Positions 34,725-43,593 of a stretch of DNA of 64,000 bases are shown piece after piece. Below the pieces are notes generated by a model, which ran no database searches, had not been told where the DNA came from, and was given only the letters and a program-made list of their open reading frames with translations. The stretch is from Muriicola sp041358175 (GTDB taxonomy: Bacteria; Bacteroidota; Bacteroidia; Flavobacteriales; Flavobacteriaceae), in assembly GCF_041358175.1 (NCBI RefSeq), contig NZ_JBGKBE010000012.1:1-64000 (forward strand). Reading direction: 5' to 3'. Both the position numbers and the translations under genes were made by a program. The stretch's first letter is position 1; the number at the start of each line of letters is the position of its first letter.

Positions 34725-34732
34725 TATTTTTG
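34725..34732 (+). promoter_or_regulatory. -7 element before the TPR membrane protein and ribH
   Basis: TATTTTTG, an exact TAnnTTTG match, 20 bases before the ATG at 34753. It lies after any upstream start codon, which supports 34753 as the true start. AAAGGAA lies between as ribosome site. Confidence 0.5.
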
Positions 34733-34752
34733 CGCGATCAATCAAAGGAACT

Positions 34753-35517
34753 ATGGCGACATATAAGAAGAGGGGGTACAAGCCTAAGAACAAAGAAGAG
34801 GAAAAAGCCCTGACCGAACAAGGAAGTACCACTGCTGAAGTATTCAGTGCTCTTGATGAAAGCGCTTCCAAATCGGAGCAATGGGTAGCACGCAACCAGA
34901 ATTACATCCTGGGTGTGATAGGAGTGATTGCGGTTGCTGTATTGGCCTATCTGGGGTACAATCAATTTGTTCAGCTGCCTAAGAATGCAAGCGCGGCCAA
35001 CGAGATGCTCTATCCCAACAGGTACTTTAATGAAGCCATGCAGAATACAGCAGAGAAAGATTCTCTTTTCCTGCTTGCTCTCAATGGAGCGGAAGGCAAA
35101 TACGGCTATCTCGATATCATAGAAGAGTACTCTGGTACTCCTTCGGCAAATGTTGCTACCTACGCAGCGGGAATGGCTTACAAAGAACTACAGCAATACG
35201 ACAAGGCTATAGAATACCTTGAAAAGGTATCTCCTGATGAAGAGATCACGGCCTCCCTTACCCTGGGTGGAATTGGGGATGCATTCCTGCAATTGGGCCA
35301 GACCGAAGATGCCCTGGCATACTACGAAAAAGCCTTTGCAGAGGATACCAATACCCTTACTACCCCAAGGTTTTTGTACAAGGCGGGAGTGGCTGCTCTT
35401 GAACTTAACCGGAAGGACAAGGCATTAGGTTATTTTCAGCGCATCAAGGACGAATTCCCGGATTCCAATGAAGCTCAGACCATAGATGTCTTTATTGGGA
35501 TGGCCCAAACTCAGTAA
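34753..35517 (+). CDS. membrane-anchored TPR protein (YfgM-like)
   Basis: The 254-residue protein has a very basic N-terminus (residues 1-20), one membrane helix at about 51-69 and then TPR units to the end (ELQQYDKAIEYLEKVSP, QLGQTEDALAYYEKAF, LELNRKDKALGYFQRIKDEFPDS). This N-in, C-out layout resembles YfgM, a SecYEG-linked periplasmic chaperone partner. The open frame begins earlier at 34648, but a promoter element and AAAGGAA site sit between, so 34753 is chosen. It ends two bases before ribH and is likely co-transcribed with it. Confidence 0.85.
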   Translation: MATYKKRGYKPKNKEEEKALTEQGSTTAEVFSALDESASKSEQWVARNQNYILGVIGVIAVAVLAYLGYNQFVQLPKNASAANEMLYPNRYFNEAMQNTAEKDSLFLLALNGAEGKYGYLDIIEEYSGTPSANVATYAAGMAYKELQQYDKAIEYLEKVSPDEEITASLTLGGIGDAFLQLGQTEDALAYYEKAFAEDTNTLTTPRFLYKAGVAALELNRKDKALGYFQRIKDEFPDSNEAQTIDVFIGMAQTQ

Positions 35518-35519
35518 AG

Positions 35520-36002
35520 ATGGCCACTGCTAACCGTAATCTATCTCACTACGACAAAAAGAGTATCCCCAACGCCTCCCACCTAAAGATCGGGGTTGTG
35601 GTATCGGAGTGGAATGATGAAATTACAGAAGGTCTTTACCAGGGAGCACATTCAACATTGCTTGATTGCGGCCTTAAAGAAGATCAGCTTATCAGGTGGA
35701 ATGTGCCCGGAAGCTTTGAACTTACCTTTGGTTGTAAAAAGATGATTGAAGAGGTTAAGCCCGACGCTATCATTGCCATTGGCAGTGTAATCAGGGGTGA
35801 AACGGCACACTTCGATTTTGTCTGCAGTGCTACTGCAGAGGGAATTAAAGACCTGAACGTCATCACCCAAACACCAGTTATTTTTTGTGTACTTACCGAT
35901 GATACCCTTCAACAGGCAAAAGACAGAAGTGGGGGGAAACACGGAAATAAAGGTGCCGAAGCGGCTATTGCTGCGATTAAAATGGCAGTTCTCGGGAAAT
36001 AG
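35520..36002 (+). CDS. ribH: 6,7-dimethyl-8-ribityllumazine synthase
   Basis: This enzyme joins a ribityl-uracil with dihydroxybutanone phosphate in the step before riboflavin. The 160-residue protein has the family signature: VVSEWNDEITEGLYQGA near 28-43, VPGSFEL at 62-68, and AIGSVIRGETAHFDFVC with the catalytic His97. Normal length; it should assemble into pentamers or a 60-mer shell. It shares an operon with the TPR membrane protein. Confidence 0.97.
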   Translation: MATANRNLSHYDKKSIPNASHLKIGVVVSEWNDEITEGLYQGAHSTLLDCGLKEDQLIRWNVPGSFELTFGCKKMIEEVKPDAIIAIGSVIRGETAHFDFVCSATAEGIKDLNVITQTPVIFCVLTDDTLQQAKDRSGGKHGNKGAEAAIAAIKMAVLGK

Positions 36003-36076
36003 TCCGGCCCAATCAGCTCAATTTTGATGTTAACAAATTTTGGGAACTGTGCTTCTGCACTTTTTCGATATTTAAG

Positions 36077-36084
36077 TACCTTTG
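36077..36084 (+). promoter_or_regulatory. -7 element before the 96-aa protein and mutL
   Basis: TACCTTTG, an exact TAnnTTTG match, 13 bases before the ATG at 36098; GGAGGAG between them is a strong ribosome site. This suggests the 96-aa gene starts a unit with mutL and the rhomboid genes. Confidence 0.5.
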
Positions 36085-36097
36085 ACGGAGGAGCGAT

Positions 36098-36388
36098 ATG
36101 GGACGATTTACAAAACTGCGAAGGAACAAGAAATACAATTATTCACCGCGATATTACGATGATAAGGGGGAGGGTAACCCCTTTAAAATACAGCATAAAT
36201 TAGATCGGTACAGGACAACCGCTGAACCGCCCAGAGGACTCAAATCAAAATTCAGCAGCGCGATGTCTGACCTCCGGCGAGGGGCCGACAGGAACTACAA
36301 TATCCGTTTCCTATTGATTCTTGCTGTCCTTATCCTCATCTTTTTGTACATTATCGATTTCGACCTTTCCATATTCTATTCAAAATAA
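36098..36388 (+). CDS. small basic protein with C-terminal membrane helix
   Basis: The 96-residue protein is very basic over its first 60 residues (MGRFTKLRRNKKYNYSPRYY and more) with no recognised fold. It ends with a single membrane helix at about 71-90 (FLLILAVLILIFLYIIDF), a tail-anchored or N-in layout. In databases this kind of protein is sometimes labelled riboflavin synthase subunit beta, most likely a label carried over from the adjacent ribH, since no lumazine-synthase motif is present. Its stop codon shares a base with the mutL ATG (36388), so they are translationally coupled. The function is unknown. Confidence 0.78.
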   Translation: MGRFTKLRRNKKYNYSPRYYDDKGEGNPFKIQHKLDRYRTTAEPPRGLKSKFSSAMSDLRRGADRNYNIRFLLILAVLILIFLYIIDFDLSIFYSK

Positions 36389-38241
36389 TGGGGAATTTCA
36401 TTCAACTATTGCCAGACCATGTGGCTAATCAGATTGCGGCGGGAGAAGTTGTCCAGCGCCCTGCTTCCGTTGTCAAAGAGTTGATGGAAAATGCGGTGGA
36501 CGCGGGGGCTGAGGAAATTAAACTTATAGTAAAAGACGGGGGTAAAACCCTTATTCAGGTGGTTGATAACGGAATGGGAATGAGTCCTACGGATGCGCGT
36601 CTCAGTTTTGAGCGGCATGCCACCTCTAAGATCCGAAGTGCGGAAGATCTATTTCAGCTGCATACCAAAGGATTCCGGGGTGAAGCACTGGCCTCAATTG
36701 CTGCAATTGCTCATGTCGATATGCAGACACGGCCGGAAGAGGAAGAGCTGGGTACCCATCTGAGAATTGAAGGCAGCAGGGTGGTTGCCCAGGAAGTATC
36801 AGTGACCCCAAAAGGGACTTCAATTGCGGTAAAGAACCTTTTTTACAATATCCCCGCCAGACGTAATTTCCTGAAATCAAATAAGGTAGAATTCAGGCAT
36901 ATTACCGACGAATTTCATCGTGTAGCCCTGGCTCACCCGGGTATCAGTTTCTACTTCTATCACAACGACAGTGAATTGTTTCATCTCAATAAGACCTCCC
37001 AGCGTAAGAGGATCATCAATGTTTTCGGGCATAAGACAGATGAAAAACTGGTACCGGTACAGGAGGAAACCGAGGTGGTTAAGATCAATGGATTTATTTG
37101 CAAACCCGAATTCTCCAAAAAAAGCAGGGGAGAGCAATTCTTCTTCGTCAATGATCGTTTTATCAAAAGCCCGTATCTTCACCACGCTGTACAAGCGGCA
37201 TTTGAAGGGTTGATAAAACCTGAGTCATATCCGGGATATTTCCTCTACCTGGATGTAGATCCCACATCGATTGATATTAATATACACCCCACTAAGACCG
37301 AAATAAAGTTCGATGATGAACATACCCTCTACGCCATTTTAAAGTCGGCGGTAAAGCACAGTCTCGGGCAGTTCCATCTGGCACCTATGCTCGATTTTGA
37401 GAAAGATCAAAACCTGGAAACACCCTATGCCTATCAGAATAAAGAAGCCCATATTCCCGGAATCGCAGTGAATCCCGGCTTTAACCCCTTCCAGCATGAA
37501 TCTCGGATCTCCGGTGGTTCGGGGGGAGGGTACGGCAAACGCTCTACGGAAGGTTGGGAAAATATGTTTGTGGATCTCGAGTCCAAATCGAGCAGGGAAG
37601 AAGCCTTTAGTAGTGTTCATTTTGAATCTGAAGCGGTTTCAGGAAAAATATTCCCACCTGCGGAAGAAAAGCAGGTAAATGAAGGTACCACCTTTCAGCT
37701 CAGACGAAAATACATAGTTACTACGATCAGATCGGGGATGCTTATTATTGATCAGCAGCGGGCTCATCAAAGGGTGTTGTATGAAAAGTTCCTCCGGAAC
37801 ATGACACTGAAGGAAAGCCTGAGTCAGCAATTGTTATTCCCAGTTTCCCTGCAATTTACCCCAGCTGAAATGAATGTAATTCAAGAATTGCACAATCATT
37901 TACAAACCCTCGGATTTGTTATAGAATTAGCAAGTGAAGAAGATATTAATATCAAGGGCTTACCTCCCCTGGTTCCTGAAAAACAGTTGGGTTCTGTTCT
38001 GGATACCCTGATCGCAGAATATCGTCAGGAGAACACATCAAATAGTTTATCCCAGTCGGATATGCTGGCAAAAGCGCTATGCAGAAGTGTTTCTGTTAAT
38101 TCGGGAGATGTATTGGATCCACTTTCGCAGCTGGCACTGGTCAATGATCTTTTTGCCTGTAAGGAAAGCATGCTCAGTCCGTTTAATAAACCGATCTTTA
38201 TCACTTTAACCGAGAACGAAATCGATAAAAAATTTAATTAG
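36388..38241 (+). CDS. mutL: DNA mismatch repair protein MutL, endonuclease motif altered
   Basis: The 617-residue protein links MutS mismatch recognition to strand removal. The N-terminal GHKL ATPase is intact: VVKELMENAVDAGA, DNGMGM, TKGFRGEAL and GTSIAVKNLFYNIPARRNF. A long linker (about 350-430) joins the C-terminal dimer domain. The metal-binding endonuclease motif DQHAxxExxxxE of many MutL proteins here reads DQQRAHQRVLYE (residues 455-466), losing the His and the first Glu. It may be non-nicking, as in organisms that rely on MutH, or use different ligands. It begins on the last base of the previous stop and is followed directly by the rhomboid genes. Confidence 0.95.
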   Translation: MGNFIQLLPDHVANQIAAGEVVQRPASVVKELMENAVDAGAEEIKLIVKDGGKTLIQVVDNGMGMSPTDARLSFERHATSKIRSAEDLFQLHTKGFRGEALASIAAIAHVDMQTRPEEEELGTHLRIEGSRVVAQEVSVTPKGTSIAVKNLFYNIPARRNFLKSNKVEFRHITDEFHRVALAHPGISFYFYHNDSELFHLNKTSQRKRIINVFGHKTDEKLVPVQEETEVVKINGFICKPEFSKKSRGEQFFFVNDRFIKSPYLHHAVQAAFEGLIKPESYPGYFLYLDVDPTSIDINIHPTKTEIKFDDEHTLYAILKSAVKHSLGQFHLAPMLDFEKDQNLETPYAYQNKEAHIPGIAVNPGFNPFQHESRISGGSGGGYGKRSTEGWENMFVDLESKSSREEAFSSVHFESEAVSGKIFPPAEEKQVNEGTTFQLRRKYIVTTIRSGMLIIDQQRAHQRVLYEKFLRNMTLKESLSQQLLFPVSLQFTPAEMNVIQELHNHLQTLGFVIELASEEDINIKGLPPLVPEKQLGSVLDTLIAEYRQENTSNSLSQSDMLAKALCRSVSVNSGDVLDPLSQLALVNDLFACKESMLSPFNKPIFITLTENEIDKKFN

Positions 38242-38985
38242 ATGGGAAGACTTACCGGGGCTATCAAACACCTCCTTATCATTAATATCATCTTTTTTAT
38301 AGCCACGGCTTTATACGGGGAGCAAATGTATCAATGGTTTTCTCTCTGGTTTCCTGAAAACGAAAATTTTGCATTATGGCAGGTAGTATCCCATATGTTT
38401 ATGCATGGAGGATTTATGCATATTCTCTTCAATATGTATGCTCTCTGGGCTTTCGGTTCCCCTTTGGAACAGATGTGGGGGAAGAATAAATTCCTGTTCT
38501 TTTATTTTTCCGCAGGGGTAGGCGCTGCCCTGATCCACACGGCAGTAAATTACTACTATTTTACCGAGGGAATAGATGTTTTGGTCTCCTCGGGACTGAC
38601 CAGGCCGGAGATCATGGATATCATTTCTCAGGGGAAGTTTAATACGGGCTGGTATGAACTCGCACCAAGAAGTACTATAGATAATTTCTTAATGGCATAC
38701 AGTACTCCTGCAGTGGGAGCCTCCGGTGCCATTTACGGTATATTGGTCGCTTTTGGAATGTCATTTCCCAATAGTGAACTATTTCTTATTTTTCTTCCGG
38801 TTCCCATTAAAGCAAAATATTTTATCCCAGTATTGATCGGGCTCGACCTGTTTTCAGGTGTCACGGGATATTCTATCTTTGGACAGGGAATTGCGCATTT
38901 CGCACACGTTGGAGGTGCTCTTTTTGGATTTATAATGATGTGGTACTGGAAGAAAAACCAGTTCAATAAAAACAGATGGAACTAG
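38242..38985 (+). CDS. rhomboid intramembrane serine protease, first copy
   Basis: The 247-residue polytopic protein has the rhomboid layout. HMFMHGGFMHILFNMYALW lies near residues 51-69 (helices 1-2), the catalytic serine is in VGASGAIYG (Ser161), and the catalytic His is in IAHFAHVGGALFGF (His222). It cleaves helices of membrane substrates within the bilayer; the substrate is unknown. An extra loop of about 45 residues (105-150) sits between helices. The gene abuts the mutL stop with no spacer, and a second rhomboid gene follows four bases later. Confidence 0.92.
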   Translation: MGRLTGAIKHLLIINIIFFIATALYGEQMYQWFSLWFPENENFALWQVVSHMFMHGGFMHILFNMYALWAFGSPLEQMWGKNKFLFFYFSAGVGAALIHTAVNYYYFTEGIDVLVSSGLTRPEIMDIISQGKFNTGWYELAPRSTIDNFLMAYSTPAVGASGAIYGILVAFGMSFPNSELFLIFLPVPIKAKYFIPVLIGLDLFSGVTGYSIFGQGIAHFAHVGGALFGFIMMWYWKKNQFNKNRWN

Positions 38986-38989
38986 GTCT

Positions 38990-39862
38990 ATGAATAATGG
39001 TGGACTTCGATATCAATTTGCTCGATTAAGCATCGCAGAGAAACTGATCACGGTGAATGTGATCGTATTTATTCTGAATGCCCTATTACCTTTTTTACTG
39101 GGCTTTAGGGGAAATGCCATTTCGCAGTGGTTCGAGTTACCTGTAGATCTTATGGCCTACATTACCCAGCCCTGGTCTATTGTTACCTATTCTTTTTTCC
39201 ATGCAGATTTCTTTCATTTATTCTGGAATATGTTGCTTCTCTATTTTTCTGCCAGAATATTTCTGAATCTCTTTTCTGCCCGCAAACTCATAAATGTCTA
39301 TTTCCTGGGTGTTATACTGGGCGGACTCCTTTTTGTTCTGAGTTATAATGTATTTCCCGTATTTATGGGGTCCAAATCGGCCTTAATCGGGGCCTCCGCA
39401 GGGGTTACGGCCGTATTGATCTTTATTTGCTCCTATATCCCTAACCAGGAAGTACGAGTGATATTCTTTAACCTAAAACTCTGGTATATAGGTGCCTTTT
39501 TTGTCCTGTTGGATTTAATTCAGATTCCGGCTAGCAACCCCGGGGGACATTTGGCCCATTTAGGGGGCGCCCTTCTGGGATATATATATGCCAGGCAACT
39601 AACCAAAGGAAGGGATATTGGAGAAGGTTTTTCAAAACTACTTGATAGCCTGGGAGCTATGTTTAAACCGGGTGAGAAAAAGGCTCCTATGAAAACAGTT
39701 TACCGCAAAAAAAATACGTCGGGGAAGTCGAAGATAGATTACGACAAGGAGAGCCGGCAGCGAAAAATTGACTCAATATTGGACAAGATCAGCAAGTCGG
39801 GTTACGAAAGCCTTACCAAGGCTGAAAAAGACTTCCTGTTTAAGGCAGGGAAGGAAGAATAA
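38990..39862 (+). CDS. rhomboid intramembrane serine protease, second copy
   Basis: The 290-residue membrane protein has rhomboid features: HADFFHLFWNMLLLYF (71-86), the serine loop LIGASAGVTAV (Ser136) and GGHLAHLGGALLGYIYA with the catalytic His190. After the last helix comes a cytosolic tail of about 85 residues rich in Lys/Arg/Ser (KSKIDYDKESRQRKID and SKSGYESLTKAEKDFLF), a conserved small C-terminal domain in rhomboids of this phylum. It shares an operon with the first rhomboid, and the following EEP-family gene starts four bases after its stop. Confidence 0.9.
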   Translation: MNNGGLRYQFARLSIAEKLITVNVIVFILNALLPFLLGFRGNAISQWFELPVDLMAYITQPWSIVTYSFFHADFFHLFWNMLLLYFSARIFLNLFSARKLINVYFLGVILGGLLFVLSYNVFPVFMGSKSALIGASAGVTAVLIFICSYIPNQEVRVIFFNLKLWYIGAFFVLLDLIQIPASNPGGHLAHLGGALLGYIYARQLTKGRDIGEGFSKLLDSLGAMFKPGEKKAPMKTVYRKKNTSGKSKIDYDKESRQRKIDSILDKISKSGYESLTKAEKDFLFKAGKEE

Positions 39863-39866
39863 CTCT

Positions 39867-40898
39867 ATGCGTTTTTCTAAATTTACACTTTATTTCGTTA
39901 GGCCGATTACAGTATTTCTTTCCCTGCTTTTAATTGTTTTATGTATATATAATATTTCAAATCAGGCTGAAATAATATTGTTTGAACTGTTATTACTGCT
40001 GATTCCTTACCTGGTTGCATTTAATTTTATTACGGGCCTATATGCTTCAATCATTAGAAGTAAACTACTCATTTGGCCCTTAGTATCCTTGATAATATGG
40101 ATATTCGTACTCGGTCCGTTTATCGTTTTTTCTTCTACTGATGAAGATAAATCTATAAATGATATTTCTGTATTGAGTTTTAATGCTTTGAACTTTGTCG
40201 GAAATTACAGGATAAAGTCTTCAAATATACAATCCGAAATATTAAATTTTGTGACTTCAGAAGATCCTGATATCCTTTGTTTTCAGGAATTTAAATCATC
40301 TAGAAGTACATTAAAACAGTTGAGTAATTACCCCCATTATTATATTTATCCTAAGAGCGGTACTACAGACTACGCCCCCTTAGCAATTTTTTCAAAAGTT
40401 CCGATAGTGGCAAAAGGATCATTGGATTTTCTTGACACTCCTAATAATGCCATTTATGTTGACTTGAAAGTAGGGATTGATACCTTAAGGTTATATAATA
40501 TTCACCTTCAGTCTTTGAGATTCAGGCCTAGCTCAATTAAAAGGGAAAATCCAATTCGCCTTATAAAAAGACTTGGAGAGACTGTAGAAAAGCAAAAAAT
40601 TCAAGCAAATCAAATAATCAAACACAGGAAAGAATCGTCTTATCCCGTGGTGATTTGTGGAGATTTCAACAATAGTCAGTATTCTAAAGTCTATAGTAGT
40701 CTTAGTAAGAATATGAAGGATTCATTCCTCGAGAAAGGCAACGGTTATGGAACTACCTTGTCATTTAAAATTCTGCCCTTTAGAATCGATTATATTTTAC
40801 TTGAAAATAATTTTGAAGTCATTGAACATAAAAACTACGATGTGGTCCTTTCTGACCATTATCCAATTAAAGCTACATTCCGCTTTCAAAACCCATAA
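39867..40898 (+). CDS. endonuclease/exonuclease/phosphatase (EEP) family membrane protein
   Basis: The 343-residue protein has three N-terminal membrane helices (about 5-30, 35-55 and 60-85) and an EEP domain outside (about 105-340) with the family's markers: SFNALNF, DILCFQEF (catalytic Glu), LRLYNIHLQSL, CGDFNNSQYS, RIDYILL and VVLSDHYPIKA (final Asp-His pair). Relatives hydrolyse phosphodiesters in nucleic acids, lipids or sugars. The open frame could start earlier (39768), but the ATG at 39867 four bases after the rhomboid stop is preferred. Its base composition is visibly more AT-rich than its neighbours. Its 3' end overlaps the convergent DUF6122 gene by 26 bases. Confidence 0.87.
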   Translation: MRFSKFTLYFVRPITVFLSLLLIVLCIYNISNQAEIILFELLLLLIPYLVAFNFITGLYASIIRSKLLIWPLVSLIIWIFVLGPFIVFSSTDEDKSINDISVLSFNALNFVGNYRIKSSNIQSEILNFVTSEDPDILCFQEFKSSRSTLKQLSNYPHYYIYPKSGTTDYAPLAIFSKVPIVAKGSLDFLDTPNNAIYVDLKVGIDTLRLYNIHLQSLRFRPSSIKRENPIRLIKRLGETVEKQKIQANQIIKHRKESSYPVVICGDFNNSQYSKVYSSLSKNMKDSFLEKGNGYGTTLSFKILPFRIDYILLENNFEVIEHKNYDVVLSDHYPIKATFRFQNP

Positions 40899-41199
40899 GC
40901 ACACAATCTGTCCAATCGGCAAGCATATGCAGTAAAAGTCCGATTCCCCAAATCCTTAACGGTTTGATGAAGAGAAATAGTACATATACTGCCATGGCCC
41001 AGTACTGGTGTAAAAAATGGAAATTGATGCTACACCGGTCAGGGTTAAAAATCGGATCTGCAAATAAATGATCCACATCGATAAGTATAGCGGCCAGCAT
41101 AATAAGGATCGCCCGCTTCTGATTGCTTCTAAAAAACAGGAATCCAACAGCCAGGGGCAAAAGGAAATGTATGCCGTAATGAAGAAAGAATCTAAGCAT
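40873..41199 (-). CDS. DUF6122-like small membrane protein
   Basis: The 108-residue protein has about three membrane helices and a His/Asp-rich pattern: HYGIHFLLP, AAILIDVDHLFADPIFNP, INFHFLHQYWA and HMLADWTDCVLMG. The paired D-x-D-H and H-x-x-x-D motifs are like membrane-bound metal-dependent hydrolases (YdjM-like), and I recognise it as DUF6122. Function unknown. It is the last gene of the parA operon, overlaps WbqC's end by eight bases, and its own end overlaps the convergent EEP gene. Confidence 0.8.
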   Translation of the reverse strand: MLRFFLHYGIHFLLPLAVGFLFFRSNQKRAILIMLAAILIDVDHLFADPIFNPDRCSINFHFLHQYWAMAVYVLFLFIKPLRIWGIGLLLHMLADWTDCVLMGFESGM

Positions 41200-41824
41200 A
41201 CAAAGAGTCTAAAGTGGTCTCCTGAAGGTAATTCAGGGCATTGGGTCCTTCGTTAAAAAGAAGATCGAGGATGCTGGGGTTAGGAATAAAACCATGACGC
41301 TCAGTAAATACCTGGGTATAAGGCAACGGATCAAATGAAACCGCTTTCTTTGCATTGACCAGGAAGCGCATATCCCTTACACCTTTGGGAGAAGGGTGGT
41401 ATTGTTCAGTCTTTTTATCGGGTAAATTCAGGTTCAGCAGGGAGGTGATAACCTCTAAGCAGCGAAAGTTGTGATCTAACAGGTAAACAGGATATTCCAG
41501 AAACAAAGGAGCCAGATCATCTTCGTAATATTCAAAAAAGGGGGAGGATCTGTAGGCGGTTTGAAGGGAGCGCCAATGTTGTCTTTGCCAGGGATATTTA
41601 TTGTCGGTCCTGACATCCCTGTAATACTGTTTTCCCTGTTTTCCGCCCACATGCAGGATGGGGATACTCAGCATTTGTTTCCCCTGATCTGTGCAGATAT
41701 AGGTTCGATTCCTATAGGTCTGTTTCTGAAAATAATCCATTATTTCCCATTCACACTCCTGCTGAGCCAACAGCGCCATCGCGGCTATATTGGGGAAATA
41801 TGAAGGGTGCAATAAACAGCGCAT
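41192..41824 (-). CDS. WbqC family protein
   Basis: The 210-residue cytoplasmic protein matches the WbqC-like family: an opening LHPSYFPNIAAMALLAQQE, then YRNRTYICTDQGKQMLSIPI, RQHWRSLQTAYRSSPFFEYYEDDLAPLF and HPSPKGVRDMRFLV. In some species WbqC genes sit in O-antigen or glycan clusters, but here it is in the lepB/dapB operon and its reaction is not known. It begins 23 bases after lepB. No catalytic site can be named with confidence. Confidence 0.85.
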   Translation of the reverse strand: MRCLLHPSYFPNIAAMALLAQQECEWEIMDYFQKQTYRNRTYICTDQGKQMLSIPILHVGGKQGKQYYRDVRTDNKYPWQRQHWRSLQTAYRSSPFFEYYEDDLAPLFLEYPVYLLDHNFRCLEVITSLLNLNLPDKKTEQYHPSPKGVRDMRFLVNAKKAVSFDPLPYTQVFTERHGFIPNPSILDLLFNEGPNALNYLQETTLDSLYA

Positions 41825-41847
41825 ACCAGTAAAAGGGAGATATTGAT

Positions 41848-43548
41848 TTATTTCTTGGCTTTTTTTCTTCTTTTCCTGACAAAATCAAAGATAAACCATG
41901 CAGCCAGGGCCATAAGAAAATACCGAAAATAAGAAACAGGTTCCCCACTTCCGTGCACGGTAGTGAAAATGCGATCCCATCTCGGCTTCCAGTTCGCAAT
42001 TCCTTCATTGAAATTATCGAAACTCAACCAGATAAAAATGGGGGTTCCCACTATGTGGTTTTCTGGGACATATCCCCATGACCTGCTATCTTCAGAATGA
42101 TCCCGGTTGTCACCCATCATCCAGTAATAATCCTGTTTAAAAGTATATTCAGTTGTCACTTCCCCGTTGATGAGTACCTGATTCCCGGAAACACTCACTG
42201 TGTTGTTTTCGTAGTCTCTTATGATTTTTTTATATAGAGGAAGTACTTCTACACTAAGAGGTATTGTACTGCCTTTAGCCGGGATGTAAATGGGGCCAAA
42301 ATTATCGTTGTTCCACGGATACGATTCATCTTGAGGAAAAATGTTGTAGCCCGGAACACCTTTGGATTCTATGATCTTTACAACTGAATCGATCTGTGAA
42401 TTATTACGCAGCTTTGTTGCCATTTCTTCCGTGAGGGTAGCCTGCCGTTCCCGGTCAGTAATCTCGCGCAATGACAGCCCCAGTGAACGTATAAGGTCGA
42501 CAGAAATCCCCTTGCTATCGGTCAGGATTATCGGAGGGTTATTCTGGCTGTAAACGGCGTAACCTGAAGACTGCAGGGCCATGATTTGCTGAGGATTCAG
42601 GGATTGAGCTACATACGTCCGGTTAAATTCAGAAACCCCGAATTCTATCAGCAACCTCGATGAAACGCCCTTTTGAGCATAGAGCATATAATCGTATTGG
42701 GGCTTTGCCCGGTCAGACAAGACAAGCTTTTCCCCGTTGATAAAGACATATCCGTCTCTCACTTCGAGGGAATCCCCCGGAAGGCCAACACATCGTTTTA
42801 CATAGTTAGATTTTTTGTCGATGGGTTTTACCACCCCTTTTTCCTTTTTGAAAAAGGCCCTGACGGTATCGGCGGGCCAACTGAATACCACAATATCATT
42901 ACGATCAACCTTGGTAAAGCCAGGTAACCTGAAATAGGGAAGCTGTGGTTTTTTGAGATAGGATCTGATGCCGAGTACAGGAAGGGTATCGTGAACCATG
43001 GGAGCCGCGATGGTGGTCATCGGTGTCCTGGCTCCATAGTGAAACTTACTCACAAACAAAAGATCTCCTATTCTGAGTGTACGTTCCAGTGAACCGGTTG
43101 GAATCACATAGGGCTGTATAAAGTAGGTATGGACAAGAGTAGCTGCCACAATAGCAAATACGATTGAACTCACCCATTCCCCAACACCACTTTTTGGATG
43201 TAAACTTCGGTCTTTGATATACTCAACATCCAGGCTGTAATTGACATAGTAGATATAGAATCCGAGGGTGAGGATGACCAACCATGTATCTATAAGGCTG
43301 TTGCGTCCGAAGCTGCGGATTGTCTCTACCCAGATTACCGGAAACATCAGCAGGTTGATAATAGGGATAAAAAGGAGGATCACCCACCAGCCTGGCCTTC
43401 TGATAATTTTCATTAATATCACTGCATTGTAAACGGGAATAGCTGCCTCCCAGGGCTTTCTGCCTGCTTTTTTATAAAGCTTCGAGGTGCCCAGGAAGTG
43501 AATGAGTTGTATAAGAAGTATAAATAGGAGCCATTGTGTAACGTTCAT
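41848..43548 (-). CDS. lepB: signal peptidase I, long Bacteroidota form
   Basis: This membrane protease removes signal peptides from exported proteins. The 566-residue protein starts at the ATG at 43548 (an upstream start would add ten residues). It has several N-terminal helices, then YVIPTGSLERTLRIGD with nucleophile Ser153, NYVKRCVGLPGDS with general base Lys251, a long insertion of about 180 residues, and MMGDNRDHSEDSRSWGYV. A C-terminal helix precedes a lysine-rich tail. The insertion makes it nearly twice the size of the E. coli-type enzyme's catalytic part, as in relatives. It follows dapB by 45 bases. Confidence 0.95.
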   Translation of the reverse strand: MNVTQWLLFILLIQLIHFLGTSKLYKKAGRKPWEAAIPVYNAVILMKIIRRPGWWVILLFIPIINLLMFPVIWVETIRSFGRNSLIDTWLVILTLGFYIYYVNYSLDVEYIKDRSLHPKSGVGEWVSSIVFAIVAATLVHTYFIQPYVIPTGSLERTLRIGDLLFVSKFHYGARTPMTTIAAPMVHDTLPVLGIRSYLKKPQLPYFRLPGFTKVDRNDIVVFSWPADTVRAFFKKEKGVVKPIDKKSNYVKRCVGLPGDSLEVRDGYVFINGEKLVLSDRAKPQYDYMLYAQKGVSSRLLIEFGVSEFNRTYVAQSLNPQQIMALQSSGYAVYSQNNPPIILTDSKGISVDLIRSLGLSLREITDRERQATLTEEMATKLRNNSQIDSVVKIIESKGVPGYNIFPQDESYPWNNDNFGPIYIPAKGSTIPLSVEVLPLYKKIIRDYENNTVSVSGNQVLINGEVTTEYTFKQDYYWMMGDNRDHSEDSRSWGYVPENHIVGTPIFIWLSFDNFNEGIANWKPRWDRIFTTVHGSGEPVSYFRYFLMALAAWFIFDFVRKRRKKAKK

Positions 43549-43593
43549 ATCTGCAACTTTAAGCCTTTGCGGAGGCAAGGTATCATTTTGTTA

